Origin: Flectonema sp. DT1601
Lineage: Eukaryota; Euglenozoa; Diplonemea; Diplonemida; Diplonemidae
Reading direction: 5' to 3'
Length of the DNA stretch: 64,000 nt
Assembly: GCA_964019425.1 (NCBI GenBank)
Contig: OZ025797.1
Span: 868,001-932,000 of the forward strand
Made by a program: the position numbers and the translations under genes. The notes beneath the pieces were generated by a model. It was not told the DNA's origin. It did not search any database and was given only the letters and a program-made list of their open reading frames with translations. Below are positions 9,301 through 20,800 of the stretch, piece after piece (within the stretch, counting starts at the first letter, position 1; every line of letters starts with the position of its first letter).

Positions 9301-11555
9301 TTACATCCTTCATCAACGTAGAGCTTCCCGTCAGGACTAAATCCATATGACTTACCTTCAATACAGTCTGCAGTACTGTACTTTTGTTTAATAGTTATAA
9401 CACACTCAGTATCAACACCAACACAAACAGGTCTAGCAGGATCGAGAGTACACTCGGCATGTTTATACCCATGAGAAGAACAACTAAATATTATTCCTCC
9501 TCCAACTTGAAAGTTAGCTCTGCATCCGTGATCAACATAGAAATGACCTGCTCTGGTAAATCCGTAACTGGTTCCTAGTACGCATGATGATTGGGAGTAC
9601 TTTCTGACAACTTTTATTAAGCAAACATCAACTGAGGGTGCTGCCTCAACAGGTGCTGGTGCGACTACTACGGGAAGAGTTTCGAGACAAATATAATCAA
9701 CTTCTATTGTACAAGTTGAACTACATCCATCTTGTGAGTCGGTGTTTCCATCATCACATTGTTCTGTTCCAGCTCTGATTGAATCACCGCAAGTAGTTGG
9801 AGTCCAGTAAAGGATAACTCTACCAGGGCCTCCATTAATATCCATCATATCACCGCCTGCTGCTACACGAGATGAGTAGTACGTATCGTGAGTTGAAGGA
9901 GGTGAGCTTCCAATTCCGGCTTCGATGACTCCTGAGAGGGAATAACTGCTACCCCCTCCTCCACCACCTCCACCTTTACCCAAACCACCTCCTCCTCCTC
10001 CGCGATAACCTGCCCCTCCACCTCCTCCACCACCGCCGTATGTAAGCTGTGCGGCAGTTGATGAAGTAGCACTCAACACTTTACATGTCCAACCAGTGAT
10101 TGAACATGAGTATCTACATTGACCCCTTGATGATGTTGTTTCAAAACATTGAGTTCCACCTGCACAACAATCACCTGCCCTACAATTGTAGTAAGGCTGC
10201 ACACAGGCTAACTCTTTAAACATCCGAGCACTTTGTGAAACTGATGAAGGGATCATACCACCAGCACCACCATTAGAGTAACCAGTACCTCCATTAACTC
10301 TACCAGTAGTAAATTCTCCATCACCACCATTGCCTGATGTGGTACCAGCCTGGGCGCTACCACCAGGTGAGCCCACTACTTTTTGAGATGCACCCGACCC
10401 GGAGGTTGAAGAATCTGCTAGCTGACCTCCGTTGCTACCGATGGTTCCACCAGCGGCGCCACCAGAGTAGCAGCGCCCATCTCTACAACCTCCAGAACCA
10501 CCTCCTCCGCCTCCAACAACGTGGACTTCCTGTCCCTGTAAGACAGCAGATGATCCTCCACCTGATCCAGAAGAACCTGAAGCTTCACTTCCCTTACCTG
10601 ATTGACCAACGTGAATAGTTAATACTTGTCCAGGAGATACTTGAATAGTTCCCATTCCATAACCACCAGCTCCACCTCTTGCTCTATACGAAACCCACTC
10701 TAAATTACTTCCAGCTGCTTTACAAGTGTTCTCTGTTTCAGATTGTTGAAATGAGCCAGCCTGTCCAGGACTTCCATCTTCCCAACATTGTCCGTTTTCA
10801 GAGCTGCCAGAACCTCCGCCTGCTCCCCAGACCTTTGCGATGATGCTGTTCACTCCAATTGGAACTGTAAAGGTTGTTGTTCCTGAAGTTGCGAACATCT
10901 TTTTATTCGAACTTCTAACCGTTCTGTCAACGTTAAGGTCCGAGTCAACGGAATCGAAGGCCATATGAATGCTGTCAATACAGCCGCCCACTCCTTTAGG
11001 GTCAACGTGAATCCTATGTGCTGCTGTCGACAGTGGAGTATTAAAACCAATAATTCCTAAATTAGTAGAAGAAGTTGCTTTGATAACATTATCATCAGAT
11101 GAGTAAGCAGTTAACTTCCAACCAGAAACCTTTTCATCCCACAGGTCAAGGAGAACTTTTTTCACGGGTTTTGTAAATATGATGTCAAATTCATAGGAAA
11201 GGTCGCAGTCAGCTGCGTTGTTCAGACCCCATCCGTCACCTCGTTGGTTAATAGCAGCTGAACCAAAGCCATCAACCATACGAAGATTTGATAGAACTCT
11301 CATTGTGGTTGTTGAAGATACTTTAAAGTAATCAAAATCTGTTGTTCGCTCTCCTTCATTCCGAAATGTCACCGTCTTGTCATATCCGCTCACATCAATT
11401 CGACTTCCTTCTGCTCCACCAATCAATTCACATGATAACAGTACTGCCGTAATGATAGTCAGATGTTTCAAAGTAGTCGGGGGGGACCTACAACAAACAC
11501 ATCTAACTATCCAATGTACAGCAACCTCACGTAACCGCCAGAAGGCGGACGTCAT
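1..11555 (-). CDS. Giant secreted cysteine-rich multidomain protein (C-terminus beyond the window)
   Basis: One reading frame stays open from the ATG at 11555 to the left edge (3851 codons, no intron, no stop seen). An N-terminal hydrophobic stretch (about residues 29-48) looks like a signal peptide, so the protein is probably secreted or at the cell surface. Domains in order: a beta-rich N-terminal region (about 52-210); a long glycine-rich region opening with FTVPIGVNSIIAKVWGAGGG (about 218-575); a DUF4215-type Cys motif (CDDGNTDSQDGCSS, about 586-620); four DUF3011-like repeats (about 640-945); a Cys-rich stretch; an Ig-like stretch; a von Willebrand A domain with MIDAS residues DRSGSM (D about 1324), GGTN and MTDGEE; beta-sandwich repeats reminiscent of CLCA-type proteins; EGF-like repeats (about 1955-2170); a Pro-rich linker; two LNR-like repeats (CxDGGPGS, about 2500-2590); a WSC-like domain (about 2650-2735); then a long array of laminin/EGF-like repeats with ShKT-like modules. 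Likely adhesive or matrix role. The frame is seen directly; domain names are by-eye family recognition. Confidence 0.9.
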   Translation of the reverse strand, partial: MTSAFWRLREVAVHWIVRCVCCRSPPTTLKHLTIITAVLLSCELIGGAEGSRIDVSGYDKTVTFRNEGERTTDFDYFKVSSTTTMRVLSNLRMVDGFGSAAINQRGDGWGLNNAADCDLSYEFDIIFTKPVKKVLLDLWDEKVSGWKLTAYSSDDNVIKATSSTNLGIIGFNTPLSTAAHRIHVDPKGVGGCIDSIHMAFDSVDSDLNVDRTVRSSNKKMFATSGTTTFTVPIGVNSIIAKVWGAGGGSGSSENGQCWEDGSPGQAGSFQQSETENTCKAAGSNLEWVSYRARGGAGGYGMGTIQVSPGQVLTIHVGQSGKGSEASGSSGSGGGSSAVLQGQEVHVVGGGGGGSGGCRDGRCYSGGAAGGTIGSNGGQLADSSTSGSGASQKVVGSPGGSAQAGTTSGNGGDGEFTTGRVNGGTGYSNGGAGGMIPSSVSQSARMFKELACVQPYYNCRAGDCCAGGTQCFETTSSRGQCRYSCSITGWTCKVLSATSSTAAQLTYGGGGGGGGAGYRGGGGGGLGKGGGGGGGGSSYSLSGVIEAGIGSSPPSTHDTYYSSRVAAGGDMMDINGGPGRVILYWTPTTCGDSIRAGTEQCDDGNTDSQDGCSSTCTIEVDYICLETLPVVVAPAPVEAAPSVDVCLIKVVRKYSQSSCVLGTSYGFTRAGHFYVDHGCRANFQVGGGIIFSCSSHGYKHAECTLDPARPVCVGVDTECVITIKQKYSTADCIEGKSYGFSPDGKLYVDEGCKAKFRIGNRELYCYSWYGRYKSCSISPLKPQCAQCAMPAPEGCEVLLLKRYSQSSCVYQDSYGFSPSGKFYVNDGCRAMFKVNGYKFNCNSWYYRYAECNLQTLMPQCSKCATYADPSVNSCDISVVSKYSNSPCTLGESFGIQPDGHFYVDKGCRAKFNIQRWVNGAKELKQVTCSSHNYVYQICNLSPPLAECTQCSSAALKNCRQNKAKPDVCYPELGCCGSHKSSVSNCVNGNGRNCLSSCTVPDTESGLCSTWETTPRGKQANTKVSWCDVNCYSKTSLLHPSCRINSGIHQHCSCGGYKQITPDAPIPVLDMKPKSICTRCPLPPRVSICAETASETYEAGQQVSVTIRVRNMNAFQVSVTSLQLQISQGIGIPQALQIPSEFSNSFTLPPRQISSFTTLFTVPSSGEAGLYFIGTTVEWSSPVVTSAKEQSTRFPIFYASGLTLEITSPTVRHPVQVGSYQMPFPTFTVKLKTILGADMSLLGLRPSDLHISVGLRKCTFTMQYDESRMVYVLTVATPPQNAGGTYSLTISIVKGCSFMSDASSSVSSIVYASQTENRAEIGLVLDRSGSMSWNDKTNLRTEYARRVIDQASNGDSIAVVQFSSSAQLVFGLTEISDRTRSQVRSSINIPASGGTNIISGVKKMLGLLKESTNNRPQVIIVMTDGEEYWQPRHTHQQMLKVWEEYIQTNILPRHIKIHTVCLGSGCGKGPASEKLTFIAGLTGGVFRYAATATELGDIYNDLLSESKGESEMKRVDSTVGSNGVEIPFNVDEWSLPMTVRLLTGTSHSSATKLSLLIPTSDGTTVIGETSSSLISYSTSGPFKQFILDRGAVAGTYSLKVVRGSNQYSPVETLMRITGISTIVLNIQLQQAYSLGNPVLVQASVTDVTNGRLLTGVSIDVEIQSPSGSTKTLSLYDSNSVGEFEGYYLGGTSLGNYQLSITASGSHDCTTSTFKRSAKRTFSITDNPSGSPITAILTSKAARVVSGAQQFVGAPGCVVVIKAEFTRSVAFVGVVSVSEFQDSSSGNRIGSSGVSVSPQGVQSLSSPYTATTTISIPIPSYSSAGQYEGSVIVRSSGKMYSFSLKLVIITTSVSPPNGIDHSSIVTEEGKLFQIPTSVTGPWAGSSPAIVMHVFSNSFVQYRTSSSDLSLSGSNIHTNAHFIAVDNNVITGIRTHTSIKQRLALPGLVCNGFVRDISVGIDDDDFACPGDCNSDQNHGLCDTRDSTNPLVGICTCKSNYYADDCSGVCNCEPNGVCNSGSSGDGVCTCKSDAVNGYWSGAGCMQCQSNYFGSSCKTKCPNCNRGSCKEGTLGDGSCTCPEGVGGTYCDKPCPGYGTVLGPCNGNGHCSDENIGSGICICNTGYFGKACENVCPHNDATNLFCSGHGICNDGMLGNCAGTSDTITPSDCTSLTSRRRCLLSTKKCTWNQRLPVVSTPQPEISTPPPSPSPPLLGLGVSAVYIQKTGLIKTGPSVTMWNNANSQKWNLKPGERVVESEGGVTGGKLTLVAPECTVQGETQNSGCVLRHTTVRRSFRIRMRSPQILMRYRSHSSSYRCGSGRRGHHHGWSSRSHSIQPPSSCAWSTHCRQRNQLECADGTFCYIPHTPRNRWRYRSHSSGQHGDWSCCRNRGGRKRCPSNYPHMCANKSPIGSNQYLDHICSTTTAVCVNSYGGIRECRPPTPCVGETLSVSTIVIRLKVPSSACGNVLLESDSIASSKLKIGEWKGDAWSHIYVDDGDDEKGSISSSTSGNEICTNTCWWPNDGECDDGGPGSRNSMCSLGSDCTDCGRRTANPCTNTCLGSGNGKCEDGGPGSITSRCSLGTDCLDCGTRRGGLSCSTFTDGEYHIVFAELASPQAVDNLFIDSTGIHISHIALLSSKLTASKRTELHEYGVDLSPSSGHTRVGCYSGRLSHLMSGGLSTLSSCKAKCESQGYSYFGMNSLRRCYCDSELPTGRVSSKRCGRSCRGVLCGCGSSYISVHKVDSSTPQPSSQWPLGSCKCEDGFRGADCSTADCSSGCGSYGQCVSGSCQCKTGYTGSTCSVCAQNYINYPTCILCNVIDHCSNHGTSVVAAANQLSCTCTCSNKWKGPTCSTCDLPYEGTDCNKCSIGYKQYPTCNKCTNEVHCNSHAASVTSDSSRTSCVCSCKFGFHGSDCSRCDANHVGYPICRSCSVATDCSNHAGATWPNCYRTGCSCSCTAPWRGSTCDKCPAKYSGADCNECGFDQHGVQRWSFPACHYCSSETRCNSRAVSVTSDGVTCTCNCRNQYTSEYCQNCPWKFQGSADCDGCSSGRVGYKYCDKGNPEYDSSKCCQRCDAGSDCSGHGSLSSPSVCYDDPLDKLSRLFGMSCKDVVQLGCTSSASLISVTLSSNLISDYCPKSCGKCPIPATGPEFCQCDCRNGWTGKSCDFCHSKYAGWDCNTCAGGRIDFPKCRQCSVEFDCGNHATRVTSNGNNCICECDHQWSTSKTGSNSICVDDVNSVLPVSCSDVLLTIDCSSDLHDFFNGIPQLSYVKNICPVSCRNCRSCLICEKRFDMTQDCSACAPNYGGQPSYPACELCTISEHCNGNANTVTGVDNECVCDCKNSWYGTRCGMCLPKHASDSDCGECSPGYRSYPDCIPCSNSLNCNDRALRVRGYHTENPDCQWVYHTNEININRCEDNSFCNTAIHGDDCCTSKGGILRCPKNKPILCIDNTCKAFAGNCPTGAKICNNPGSTNKVTECECVGCINGWLGADCEICPPRFEGANCNRCSGNAINYPVCRTCSNVIDCNNRADRVSANPQQDECDCSCKIGFIGANCDSCSPSYVGWPNCRRCNIQSDCSNHATATEPDELQLSCSCTCKDQWKGLSCNECDTSLYEISTSCKKCTVGRIGYPSCTQCNTDQHCLGRAISCTSNSDNSNCICQCRNQWTGSNCDSCPVQYAGSDCNKCAPNLIQYPHCQRCLDDFCNGRGTAYSDNTQRYCKCDCDNQFIGTQCDNCPHPYSGSSCNKCKDGYINYPTCTRCTKSEHCNNNAASVSTNVDQTQCLCSCSGFWNGDNCETCPSQYKPCSCSSCYSSAGYAGVAPTCELCTSESHCNSNTKISKFLERSVSGWKCVPEV
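8720..9633 (-). repeat. Four tandem DUF3011-like repeats inside the giant protein
   Basis: The frame encodes four copies of a 65-75 residue unit. Each has a run like KYSQSSCVLGTSYGF, then FYVDHGCRANF, then a Cys pair around an aromatic-rich CxSxxYxxxxC segment. The pattern (Cys, Gly-Tyr, Val-Asp-x-Gly-Cys-Arg-Ala-x-Phe) matches what I know of DUF3011, which is mainly a bacterial domain often next to crystallin-like folds. Later copies vary: GCKAKF replaces GCRANF in copy 2 and GCRAKF appears in copy 4. Function is unknown; extracellular carbohydrate or wall contact is a guess. Confidence 0.7.
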
Positions 11556-11606
11556 TAAAACGGATGGCGCTGGCGTCAGTTTTTTGATTGGTGTGTGTAA
11601 TGGAGC

Positions 11607-11620
11607 TGTTATTAATTAAA
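11607..11620 (-). other. Leader 3' splice acceptor of the giant gene
   Basis: On the minus strand AATTAATAACAG is followed by a 51-nt leader and then the ATG at 11555. No GTATGT, GTTTGT or GTGTGT donor lies within several hundred bases upstream. It may be a trans-splice acceptor. Confidence 0.45.
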
Positions 11621-12478
11621 GAATTGATAATAATAACAAAAGAAAATCACTGTAAAACACCTTTATCACAACCTACTGCTACCTTGCTGAGTAGAAAAGT
11701 CATCATAAGCATGTGAATACAACATTCTTGAGGGCTGCAACAAGATACGAAAGGCTGTTATAAAATATCAAATCCAGCTACCAGACCATCAGCTCATAAA
11801 GTTGTTGGTTGTTATGGATTTCCATCATTAACAAACAGTACAGCGTCGACTTTTTTTTGTGTCTGAAAAACGCCGCTTTGAAAACGAACCAATAAACGCA
11901 CCAATAAAAGAAAAGAAGAAGAAAAAAAAAACCAATTTAGATAAAGCCTTTCATACTTTGTTGATCGACAGACAGTATTACTGACGGCACAGGGAGAATA
12001 GATAACATTTTTGACCATAATAAATAAACGGGCTCTTAATCTGAATAGTTTTTTTCTCCGACTTTGTCGGTGCAAAAAAAAAAAAAAAAAAAAAAATTAG
12101 CAGAAAATCTAGATAAGTTTTTTTAAAAACAAAAAGAGAAATAAAATAAGACTCCAAAAGTCACTAAGTACTACTGTAATCAAAAAAATAAAATATAAAA
12201 ACTTGTGTTGTTGTTGTGGTTGTTGTTGTTATTATTTTTTTTTTTTTCGATTTCAAAAAGAAAATCCTGCTGCACTGGGTTAGGTGTGTTAGTTTAGAGG
12301 AAGAAATATAAAATAATCCAGTAATAGAAGCTTCTTCTTTTGTAGGACGGAGAAGAAGAAAAAAAAAGTAAGAAAAAACGAATAATTGCAATAGTTTCTC
12401 TCAAACACAGATTAAGATCAATAGCCAGCGTGTGATCCAACTAGTCGATAGGATCAACAGCAACGGAAAGAATTTGCC

Positions 12479-12530
<52 letters not shown>

Positions 12531-13003
12531 TTTTTTAAAATTTTTGTATAGTAGTGCTCAAGTATAACAAAAAAACCGACTGCTTGAGAGTCAAGCTTGC
12601 ACACGAAAAACTGATACACGAAGCGGAACTAAGCAAACAAATTGAAAAATCAAAAATCAAAATTCGAAAGCAAAGACGGAACAACTTTATTCTTACTTTA
12701 CTTAGCAAAAGGGGAATAGTTTCAGTTAACAAATCTCTGTCTCTCCGAAAAAAAAGAATTGACTAATATCCACTGACGTCCCTCTTTTCTTTCTTTTTAT
12801 TCCTTTTTATACGGAAGAACTCTATAAAACAGGCGTAGGGTTTTTATTCAATAATTAGATAAGTAATTACCAACACTCTGCAAGAAGAACCAGAACTATA
12901 ACCAGAAGTTTGAATATCGTCTGAGGTAAGTAAGGGACGAAAAAAAAAAAAAAAACACAGGGAAGGGAAACAAAACAGACTTATCGTACGAAAAAAAAAA
13001 ATA
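11608..13003. other. Intergenic spacer between the TLDc gene and the giant gene
   Basis: No convincing gene. It holds an A23-class tract near 12075, several A/T runs, TTG-type triplet repeats near 12205 and a (TAA)n microsatellite at 12478-12531. A 70-codon basic plus-strand frame at 12554-12766 is the only mildly protein-like sequence and is not supported by anything else. Confidence 0.6.
12478..12531. repeat. (TAA)n microsatellite
   Basis: About 17-18 uninterrupted TAA/AAT units directly followed by a T run. It lies in the intergenic spacer and is not coding. Confidence 0.95.
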
Positions 13004-14265
13004 TTACGAGAGTAGATAACAATTGTGGTGATTTGAGTCTTCCAAATGCCATTGGCAAAGAGGGATATCGTCATCGCAGTCATCAAACTCTGCCATAGAA
13101 GGACATGAGGACCCCATTGGTGATGGTGTTGGAGATGGTGTGTCTCGAAGAAGAGATCGTCTGTTTGGTTTAAGTTATTGTTGTTTTACGATTCAAAGAA
13201 AATTTCATATCTAACGAACAAAAACATACCCGTGGTACTCTACTGGAGAAACAGCTCTCTCATTATCAAAGCCCCAGAACTCAATATTTTTTATAACAAA
13301 AAAAGCTTCTGAACCATCAGCCGTAGGAATGAGAGGGGGCGAGTTGAATGTTGGACATTTACCAGTTCTTGCAATGCGTAAGTCGCTGTCAATATATATT
13401 GCATGTGATCCAATAAGACCACCACCAACACCAATAGCATGATTATGTGTTGTGGATATGAATGAATTACTTTCACTGTTACCATCCCATCTAAAGCAGT
13501 TTAGGTTTCCTTTGTCGAATCTCCAAACAAAAGTTTCACCAGATCCAACGAATGTTTCTGGTCTCCACACAGGAGCTTCAGAGAGATAAGCGCCAATAAT
13601 CATATCGTCAGTTGATTGGATGACCATGAGGATGTTTGATTTTCCTTTTATTTCACTTTGTAACTTTTTCATTGACGATCCATGTTCATCAGCACTAAAT
13701 ATTAAACACCACGACTGCCATCTAACACTCGCTGGTAAGGACTCAACAAGTTCATGGATCTGACAGGTATTTAACACGCATTTTGGTCTTACCCATTCTC
13801 TACCCCTCCGCTTTACTTTTATCATCTTCGTTTTATCTACCAAACAACCGCATCCCGTAGGGACCCATCCTCCAGCACCCATTCCTTTGGGAAATGCTCG
13901 TGTTCCACAGTTGTTAACAGTGACATGTGCAGGTGGTTTTTGTCGCATGTTCAGTGGAGGGAGGTGTGATGTCTGATTTTATATTTTGATTTTTGGAGGA
14001 TAAAGATCATTCAAAAGGCTCGATGACAAAACCTGAAATGATAAAAAAAACATACGGATTTTTTAATTCTTAATATCGCTCCCGGATGAGGTCCTAGAAA
14101 CGGACTTCTTTTATGACAATTACTTCCACTTAACGATCTGCTTAAAATATTAGATGTTGATTCCCTTCTTAGAGATGATGACTCGCTAGTCTTTTCGTCA
14201 TCATCATCCGAGTCAAGACCTCCTTCAAGAAATGTGTAGAAAAAGTCAGCTACCGATGACAGCAT
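13004..14265 (-). CDS. TLDc-domain protein (three exons)
   Basis: Exons are 14265-14056, 13972-13230 and 13160-13004; introns of 83 and 69 nt both begin GTATGT. They join in frame to 369 residues ending in TAA. The N-terminus is acidic/Ser-rich (SDDDDEKTSESSS). From about residue 125 the sequence fits a TLDc domain: a helix ending in ESLPASVRWQSW, then LIFSADEHGSS, then a strand-rich core with WRFDKGNLNCFRWDG and a C-terminal IKNIEFWGFDNE. TLDc proteins of the OXR1/NCOA7/TBC1D24 group are linked to oxidative-stress resistance and to binding of the V-ATPase; that role is inferred from family only. The short C-terminal exon is Ser/Pro/Asp-rich and lies outside the domain. An alternative AG would give a 23-nt first intron but runs into a stop, so the 83-nt intron is preferred. 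Confidence 0.88.
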
Positions 14266-14625
14266 TGTTCATGAAGTGACCCTGATTAAGTAAAGTAAGT
14301 AATGCCTATATAAAAAGGAATATAATAACATGTTGTCGGCTGAAATGAAAAATTAAAATAACAAATTGTTGAGGTACGATACGATACTGCTCTCAAACTA
14401 AAACAAAAATAACTTTTTTTTATCGCAGTTAACCGAAGCGAAGAGTCCCCTTCACTGAGGAGGAGAAAAACAAAAAATACCAAAACAGAAAAAAATATAC
14501 TACTTGAGAACCACTCTAAGTTACAACCTGCACTCGTAAGAGTGAACAGAACAGTACTTTCGATAAGGTTCTTATCGTGAATTATGTTGTTTTGTTTGTG
14601 ATCAGTTTGTATTAACTGATGTGTA
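14266..14625. other. Spacer between the unknown gene and the TLDc gene
   Basis: About 360 bp of AT-rich DNA with the leader acceptor for the TLDc gene at its left end and the 3' flank of the 549-residue gene at its right end. Nothing else is recognisable. Confidence 0.6.
14282..14300 (-). other. Leader 3' splice acceptor of the TLDc gene
   Basis: Minus strand TTACTTTACTTAATCAG lies 16 nt before the ATG at 14265. No consensus donor was found in the 344 nt back to the stop of the upstream gene. Confidence 0.5.
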
Positions 14626-16275
14626 CTACAGTACGCTATTAGTAGGAGGCATTACTTGATGTGATACAGTTGGTATTGGATGTTTTAATACAGTTTTAGA
14701 ATTAGGTTTCTTAATGCTTTCAGGTGGAGGCATAAAGAGTAAACAAGCAGACCGTGAGTTCCCTTGTTTTTCTATTCGATTCTGACGAAGGGAGATTATA
14801 TTCTTTCGCATGCCAGTCGGGGCTCTGTTGAATAATAAACGAGCATGGTTTTGATGACGTGTCTGTTGCCTCTGAAGAACAGAAAAATGATCAAGAGTGT
14901 ACGACTCGATCATATGAAATAATTGTTGTTGACTTTCTAACTGAATCTCTTTCAGTAGTCTTTTGGTTCTTTCTGAAGGTGCTTCTGACGGGTTTCTGCG
15001 TGAGAGACCTGCTCTGATTAGAGCTTCCTTTTTAGTTTGAAAAAGCCGTTTAATCTCTTCTTTAATAGTAACTTCCTCTTCAGTACCTTCCTCTGGTGTG
15101 ACTGCTTGCAGCTGACCAAGTCTTTCAGTTATGTAGCTAACAAGGAATTGACGTTCAAGTAAGTTATGCATCGCACCTTGTTTGTCTCGAGCGTTCATTA
15201 GCAACGCATGTTGTTGTGGAGCAGATTTATTAGTTTTGGTTACTTTTAATTTACTCGGATTGTCGAGAGATACTTTTGATTTCTTGGAATTAAAAATATT
15301 CTTTTTTGGTATTCCTCTCTGTTGTTGTTCAAAGCTAGCAGTTGTGGATGCGTCTTCGTCATCATCTGGGGGTTGGAATTCTTCCCTTGCTGCGTTATAG
15401 TGATGAGTTAGATATTTTTTAAAGAGAACTCGTTGTGTCTCAGCGTCATCGACTGACTGGACGTCAGCTTCTCTCCCGGCTTCCTTCGCACGTGATTTTA
15501 TATTATCACAAAAAGATTTAAATTCATTAAATATTTTTGAATCACATCCGCTATTTGAGTTATTTGGATCTCTGCTGTGAGAAGAAACATCACCAGCAGT
15601 GACCCGTTGTTGTTGTTTTGTTGCAAGGAATCGAAGATACGACTCGTTTGTTGTTTCAGAATGTTTTTCCAGAGGACGAAGAGCAGCTTTTCTATCAGCA
15701 CTTCGTTGAGCAGACCGCATGTGTCGTTCAAATATCTTTCTTAAAACACTATTGCTGTTGCTGCTACTGTTACTCACAGAGCTGTTGTTGGTGCTGTTGT
15801 TTGAGGTGTTGGAGGTGTTATGTGCTGTTCGTGGATAAGATGTCTTTGGCCTCAATGATTTCTTATTAAAACTAGCTGCAATCTTTTCCGTTTCAATCTT
15901 TACTCCGAAATGCTTGAGTGTAAATTTCTCAACAAAAGCATTCTGCTCAGAGGGTTTATTTCTGTTGTCAAATTCGTTTTTAATATTTTGCAACAACTGC
16001 TGTCTCTGTAAAGTTGTGTCTGCAGAATGAGGCCTCCGTTTGTAGCCGGGAATCAGTGCAGGTTGCTTTATAGATCCAACAGTGTATTTCTTTTCTTCAA
16101 GTCTAATCTTCTCACATAAAATTTCTTCAATAGCTGCTCTCTGATAAGGTTTCTTACGTTGCGGTAATTGCAAAGATGAATCTAATTGCTTGCTGTCCAG
16201 ATGAATATTATCATTGTCGACAGCAAGCGGGGGAGCAATAGTATCACTGCTGGGCGGAACAGGGATTGCAGTCAT
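14626..16275 (-). CDS. Unrecognised basic, low-complexity protein (549 aa)
   Basis: Single exon. The frame extends to 16299, but that first codon is GTG; the first ATG is at 16275 (MTAIPVPPSSD) and a splice acceptor sits just upstream at 16300, so 16275 is the likely start. The protein is rich in Lys/Arg, Gln, Ser and Asn. It has an Asn/Ser-rich linker (about residues 160-180) and predicted-helical, charged stretches near the start and in the C-terminal third (LLERQFLVSYITERLGQLQA; RLFQTKKEALIRAGLSRR). A motif RPHSADTT resembles the Arg-Pro-x-Ser-Ala motif often seen in ciliary or microtubule-associated proteins; that is only a hint. The preceding gene in the array encodes a katanin-type microtubule-severing ATPase. 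No family recognised. Confidence 0.8.
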   Translation of the reverse strand: MTAIPVPPSSDTIAPPLAVDNDNIHLDSKQLDSSLQLPQRKKPYQRAAIEEILCEKIRLEEKKYTVGSIKQPALIPGYKRRPHSADTTLQRQQLLQNIKNEFDNRNKPSEQNAFVEKFTLKHFGVKIETEKIAASFNKKSLRPKTSYPRTAHNTSNTSNNSTNNSSVSNSSSNSNSVLRKIFERHMRSAQRSADRKAALRPLEKHSETTNESYLRFLATKQQQRVTAGDVSSHSRDPNNSNSGCDSKIFNEFKSFCDNIKSRAKEAGREADVQSVDDAETQRVLFKKYLTHHYNAAREEFQPPDDDEDASTTASFEQQQRGIPKKNIFNSKKSKVSLDNPSKLKVTKTNKSAPQQHALLMNARDKQGAMHNLLERQFLVSYITERLGQLQAVTPEEGTEEEVTIKEEIKRLFQTKKEALIRAGLSRRNPSEAPSERTKRLLKEIQLESQQQLFHMIESYTLDHFSVLQRQQTRHQNHARLLFNRAPTGMRKNIISLRQNRIEKQGNSRSACLLFMPPPESIKKPNSKTVLKHPIPTVSHQVMPPTNSVL

Positions 16276-16299
16276 TCTTTTGAACCAATCCCCCCCCAC

Positions 16300-16312
16300 C
16301 TGGTTGGTGAAT
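16300..16312 (-). other. Leader 3' splice acceptor of the 549-aa gene
   Basis: Minus strand TTCACCAACCAG is followed by a G-rich 24-nt leader and the ATG at 16275. It supports choosing the ATG over the upstream GTG. The nearest donor-like GTTTGT is about 450 nt upstream. Confidence 0.4.
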
Positions 16313-16552
16313 TACTTTTCGCAAAGACCCCCCCTCAGTATTTCTTCACCTGTTTTTGAAGCAAAATAGTAGTAACGCGATATATTTTTAAAAAAGTTTT
16401 ATGTATTTTTTTTTTGCAAAAAGAAATTAACAAATGCTACGTATTGAATAAAATAGAAAATAAAAAAAAATTATAAAGGGGAAGGGAATTACACGTTTAT
16501 CGATTTTGGGAAGAATACCACCAACTTCTTTCATTCCCCTCCCCCTTTGTTC

Positions 16553-16586
<34 letters not shown>

Positions 16587-17305
16587 CACTGCTACAACAG
16601 CAGAAGACAGTATACCTTTAGAAGCAAATTGCCTCTCTTCAAATAAACATTTCTTGATAACAATAACGATTTACGATCATTTAGCGACATCTCGTTCTGA
16701 TATTGCAGTGACGCAGTTATCGTCGAGTAAGATATAATTCATTGCACTCTTTGCCACACAAACATAATAATGAATAACGTTAGTCGTCAAATTATGTACT
16801 GAGAGTAGCGGGTTTCCCTCTCAAGTATTTTCTTCCAATAAATCTAATTTTAGGGGTAAAAAGGGGGAATGGAAAAAAAAAAAAAAAAAACGCGCGCTTG
16901 GTTTATAAGTAAAAACTAATTTATAAAAAAAAAGTTAGAAATTATTTTCAAACCCTCTCTTCATTCTATATATCGATGTGAAAAACTAAACTCAATAAAG
17001 TGTTGGTTTTTAGTGAACTGAAGTAACAATTGTAACAGATTCTAGCCTCAGCTTGAAAGCATCCGAATCAAAAAAAAAAAAAAAGAGAAAAGGGAAGAAG
17101 GGAAAGGATAAGTCTAATTAATTGCAAGCTACGGCATTGCTCCGATTACTAATGAACTGTTAGAAATAATACTAATTAAGACCAAGTGTAGTGCTTTACT
17201 TGTGTTTTCTTTTTTGTCAAGATAAGAAAGTTGGCAAGGGAATGCTTTCTTACATATACTCATTGATAACATTCAATTGAAGATGACTAACGAATTGTTA
17301 ATTAT
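16313..17305. other. Spacer between katanin-like gene and the 549-aa gene
   Basis: About 1 kb of AT-rich DNA with a T30-class tract near 16556-16586 and several A runs (near 16875 and 17070). No gene, RNA or transposon recognised. Confidence 0.6.

Positions 17306-20800
<3,495 letters not shown>

Noticed and set aside
12554-12766. 70-codon basic plus-strand frame
   Set aside because: No domain, no acceptor or relative recognised, and it is opposite to all real genes; AT-rich DNA often gives Lys-rich frames.
14033-14055. A 23-nt intron in the TLDc gene
   Set aside because: The alternative AG keeps the reading frame only briefly before a stop; the 83-nt intron ending at 13973 joins cleanly to the next exon.
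16276-16299. GTG as start of the 549-residue protein
   Set aside because: The codon at 16299 is GTG directly after a splice-acceptor AG at 16300; the first ATG is at 16275.
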